Source: JADKIH01 sp964595205 (lineage in GTDB: Bacteria > Bacteroidota > Bacteroidia > AKYH767-A > 2013-40CM-41-45). From it: 64,000 bases of DNA. The stretch lies in contig CAZQOQ010000013.1 in assembly GCA_964595205.1 (NCBI GenBank), positions 62,001-126,000 of the forward strand, in the 5' to 3' direction. Of this stretch, positions 62,457 through 64,000 are shown piece by piece (the first letter of the stretch is position 1; every line of letters begins with the position of its first letter). Made by a program: the position numbers and the translations under genes. The notes under the pieces were generated by a model. That model saw nothing but the letters and a program-made list of their open reading frames with translations, did no database searches and had not been told where the DNA came from.

Positions 62457-64000
62457 ATGAAAAATATTATTAAAATCGTAGGGTTTAGTTTCATAATATT
62501 TGTAACTAATAAATGCTATGGACAGGACTGGTTATGGTCAAAGCATTTTGGTAGTTCCGGATTCGATGAAGCTTATCTTGATTTAATTGATAATAATATT
62601 TTACTATATGCTACTGTTGAACCCAATAAAAATTTTTATTTAAATGATGATACTTTAAAATCTATTGATGGAAATATAGTTTTAGCAAAATTAGATGAAA
62701 GCGGAAATTTGATTTGGTCTAAGCAATTTTTTTCACCCCTGGGAGGATGTATATATATTCATAATATACTTACCAATAAAATTGACAATAGCATTTTCCT
62801 TTTTGGTGCTTATTGTTCAAACTTTAGCTTGAGTTGTGGAAACAATCTCTCAAGCTCTAATCAAGGGGCTTTATATATTATTAAACTTGATTCGACCGGA
62901 AATTGTTTATGGGATCAAAAAATTGATTCCAGTTCTTTTGACTTAACTTTTGCATGTGCATTAAATGATAGTGGCCAATTGTATATGGCGGCGGAGCATT
63001 GGTATCCTGTTCGATATGATAATATCCAGGTTTTAGGAGGAACGGTTTTATCGAAATTTTCAATTGATGGAAATTGCATTTGGGCAAAAAATTTAACCTA
63101 CTTAACCGAAGATGGGTTCCCGAGACCTCAATTAGAAGTTAGGTCATTAAAAATAAAAAATAATTATATGTATATTAATGCATATGAAAATCATGATACT
63201 ATTACAATTGATTCAGTAGCCCATAATCACGTTGATCGGCGAGGAGCCTTGGTAGCAAAATTGTCGTTAGATGGCGATGTTATTTGGTATAAAGAAGGAT
63301 TGAGTTATTCTCCAGATGTTTCATTTGATGGGTTAGGAATTGATGATTTGGGTAATGTATATGCTGGTGGCTCATTTCGAGATAGTATGGAATTTGAAGG
63401 AAATATGTTGTATGCCAGGCCTCAGACAATTCCAATCCAATATCACTATGAAAATTATTTTGTTAAATATGATTCAACTGGAAATTTACAATGGGTAAAA
63501 CATTTCTATGCAGGAGATAACTCAACTATTAGCACATATACTGACCCTGATGGTTATAGTTATATTTCATCTAATTTTAAAGATAGTATTGATTTTGGTA
63601 ATTTTATAATTTATCCAACTGATAGCCAGGATATGTATTTGGCAAGGATATCCCCTGATGGAGATTGTATGGGAGTAAAACACTTTGGAAAAGGAAGAGG
63701 TAATAGTGTAAGAGTGAATAATAATTCGGAAGTAATAGTTTTAACTCAAATGGGAAATGTTGCAACTGTTGATCAAAATACTTATAATTCATATGGCGGT
63801 ACGTATGATTTAATTCTCTCGAAGAGCTCAATTATTACAGATGTGGAGGAAGTGGAAAGAAAAAGTAAAAATACACTCAATATATATGCAAATCCAAACA
63901 ATGGCAGATGTAATATTTCATTACCTGAAGAATTTAGAAAAAAGAAAACAAGTTTGACTTTAAGTATCTATAATAATTTGGGGAAATTAATTCGTTCTTA
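62457..64000 (+). CDS. T9SS cargo protein, incomplete at the window end
   Basis: The frame is open from ATG 62457 past base 64000 (at least 514 codons). The N-terminus is a signal peptide (residues 5-22, ending CYGQ), then DWLWSKHFGSSGFDEAYLDL. The body repeats the theme KLDSTGNCLWDQKI / KFSIDGNCIWAKNL / KLSLDGDVIWYKEGL about every 50-60 residues, the SBBP/beta-propeller-like pattern of Bacteroidota secreted proteins. From about residue 480 (IYANPNNGRCNISL) a type A T9SS sorting domain begins. Base composition is visibly AT-richer than the genes before it. Confidence 0.85.
   Translation, partial: MKNIIKIVGFSFIIFVTNKCYGQDWLWSKHFGSSGFDEAYLDLIDNNILLYATVEPNKNFYLNDDTLKSIDGNIVLAKLDESGNLIWSKQFFSPLGGCIYIHNILTNKIDNSIFLFGAYCSNFSLSCGNNLSSSNQGALYIIKLDSTGNCLWDQKIDSSSFDLTFACALNDSGQLYMAAEHWYPVRYDNIQVLGGTVLSKFSIDGNCIWAKNLTYLTEDGFPRPQLEVRSLKIKNNYMYINAYENHDTITIDSVAHNHVDRRGALVAKLSLDGDVIWYKEGLSYSPDVSFDGLGIDDLGNVYAGGSFRDSMEFEGNMLYARPQTIPIQYHYENYFVKYDSTGNLQWVKHFYAGDNSTISTYTDPDGYSYISSNFKDSIDFGNFIIYPTDSQDMYLARISPDGDCMGVKHFGKGRGNSVRVNNNSEVIVLTQMGNVATVDQNTYNSYGGTYDLILSKSSIITDVEEVERKSKNTLNIYANPNNGRCNISLPEEFRKKKTSLTLSIYNNLGKLIRS

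Overview
The window is chromosomal DNA from a member of the Bacteroidota, most likely an uncultured or environmental lineage near the Sphingobacteriia/Chitinophagia/'Saprospiria' side; I cannot place it more finely. The evidence is: type IX secretion (T9SS) C-terminal sorting domains on several secreted proteins, a large PKD-repeat adhesin, gliding genes gldE and gldD beside mutY and ssb, -7 promoter boxes of the form TAnnTTTG, few visible Shine-Dalgarno sequences, and a 29-residue AURKAIP1/COX24-like ribosomal protein gene typical of the phylum. No plasmid, phage or insertion-sequence genes were found; nearly all of it is ordinary chromosome.

Layout. 1-6.6 kb: hemL, a small helical-repeat protein with a UbiA-like membrane protein, a secreted unknown, and gcvP. 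6.6-11.7 kb: three consecutive secreted T9SS cargo proteins. 12-16.5 kb: an Mla-type lipid ABC transporter (mlaF/mlaE), a small lipoprotein and feoA/feoB. 16.8-23 kb: SprT-like protease, aminotransferase, mannose-1-phosphate guanylyltransferase, metallo-beta-lactamase-fold hydrolase and fumC. 23.3-24.1 kb: a compact candidate toxin-antitoxin pair (DUF6922-like plus AbiEii-like nucleotidyltransferase). 24.2-30.9 kb, all minus strand: ArsC-like protein, prfB with a programmed +1 frameshift, recX, an SRPBCC protein, rng, the 29-residue ribosomal protein, a TPR protein and HU. 31-34.3 kb, minus: an ArnT-like glycosyltransferase, a methyltransferase and a dolichol-phosphate-mannose-synthase-like glycosyltransferase. 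34.6-38.6 kb, plus: mutY, ssb and gldE/gldD, the last two in one uninterrupted reading frame. 38.9-44.6 kb, minus: two IPTL-CTERM proteins, heme A synthase, an outer-membrane protein and coaX. 44.6-54.9 kb: tRNA-Phe, a response regulator, a helical unknown, an FN3-like secreted protein, a 1,930-residue PKD adhesin and a sensor histidine kinase. 55-62 kb: gpmI, M20 dipeptidase, FkbM methyltransferase and a TonB-receptor-like barrel. 62-64 kb: a markedly AT-richer end with a gutted T9SS pseudogene and a T9SS protein running off the window.

The most unusual feature is between genes. At least fifteen intergenic gaps hold arrays of short words, usually 7 or 8 bp (for example GGCTAATT, CCTAAACG, CAAAAAAA, CGTTGATT, CCAAACG, CTTTAGT), often paired with their reverse complement to form long hairpins. 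One 24-unit array shows one word changing into another by single-base steps. In three genes the stop codon itself lies inside a GGCTAAT/ATTAGCC word. I regard this word system, the gldE-gldD frame fusion and the IPTL-CTERM pair as the best leads.

Starts were moved downstream of the longest frame wherever family N-termini, promoters or overlaps argued for it. All functional names are from reading motifs; no database search was run.
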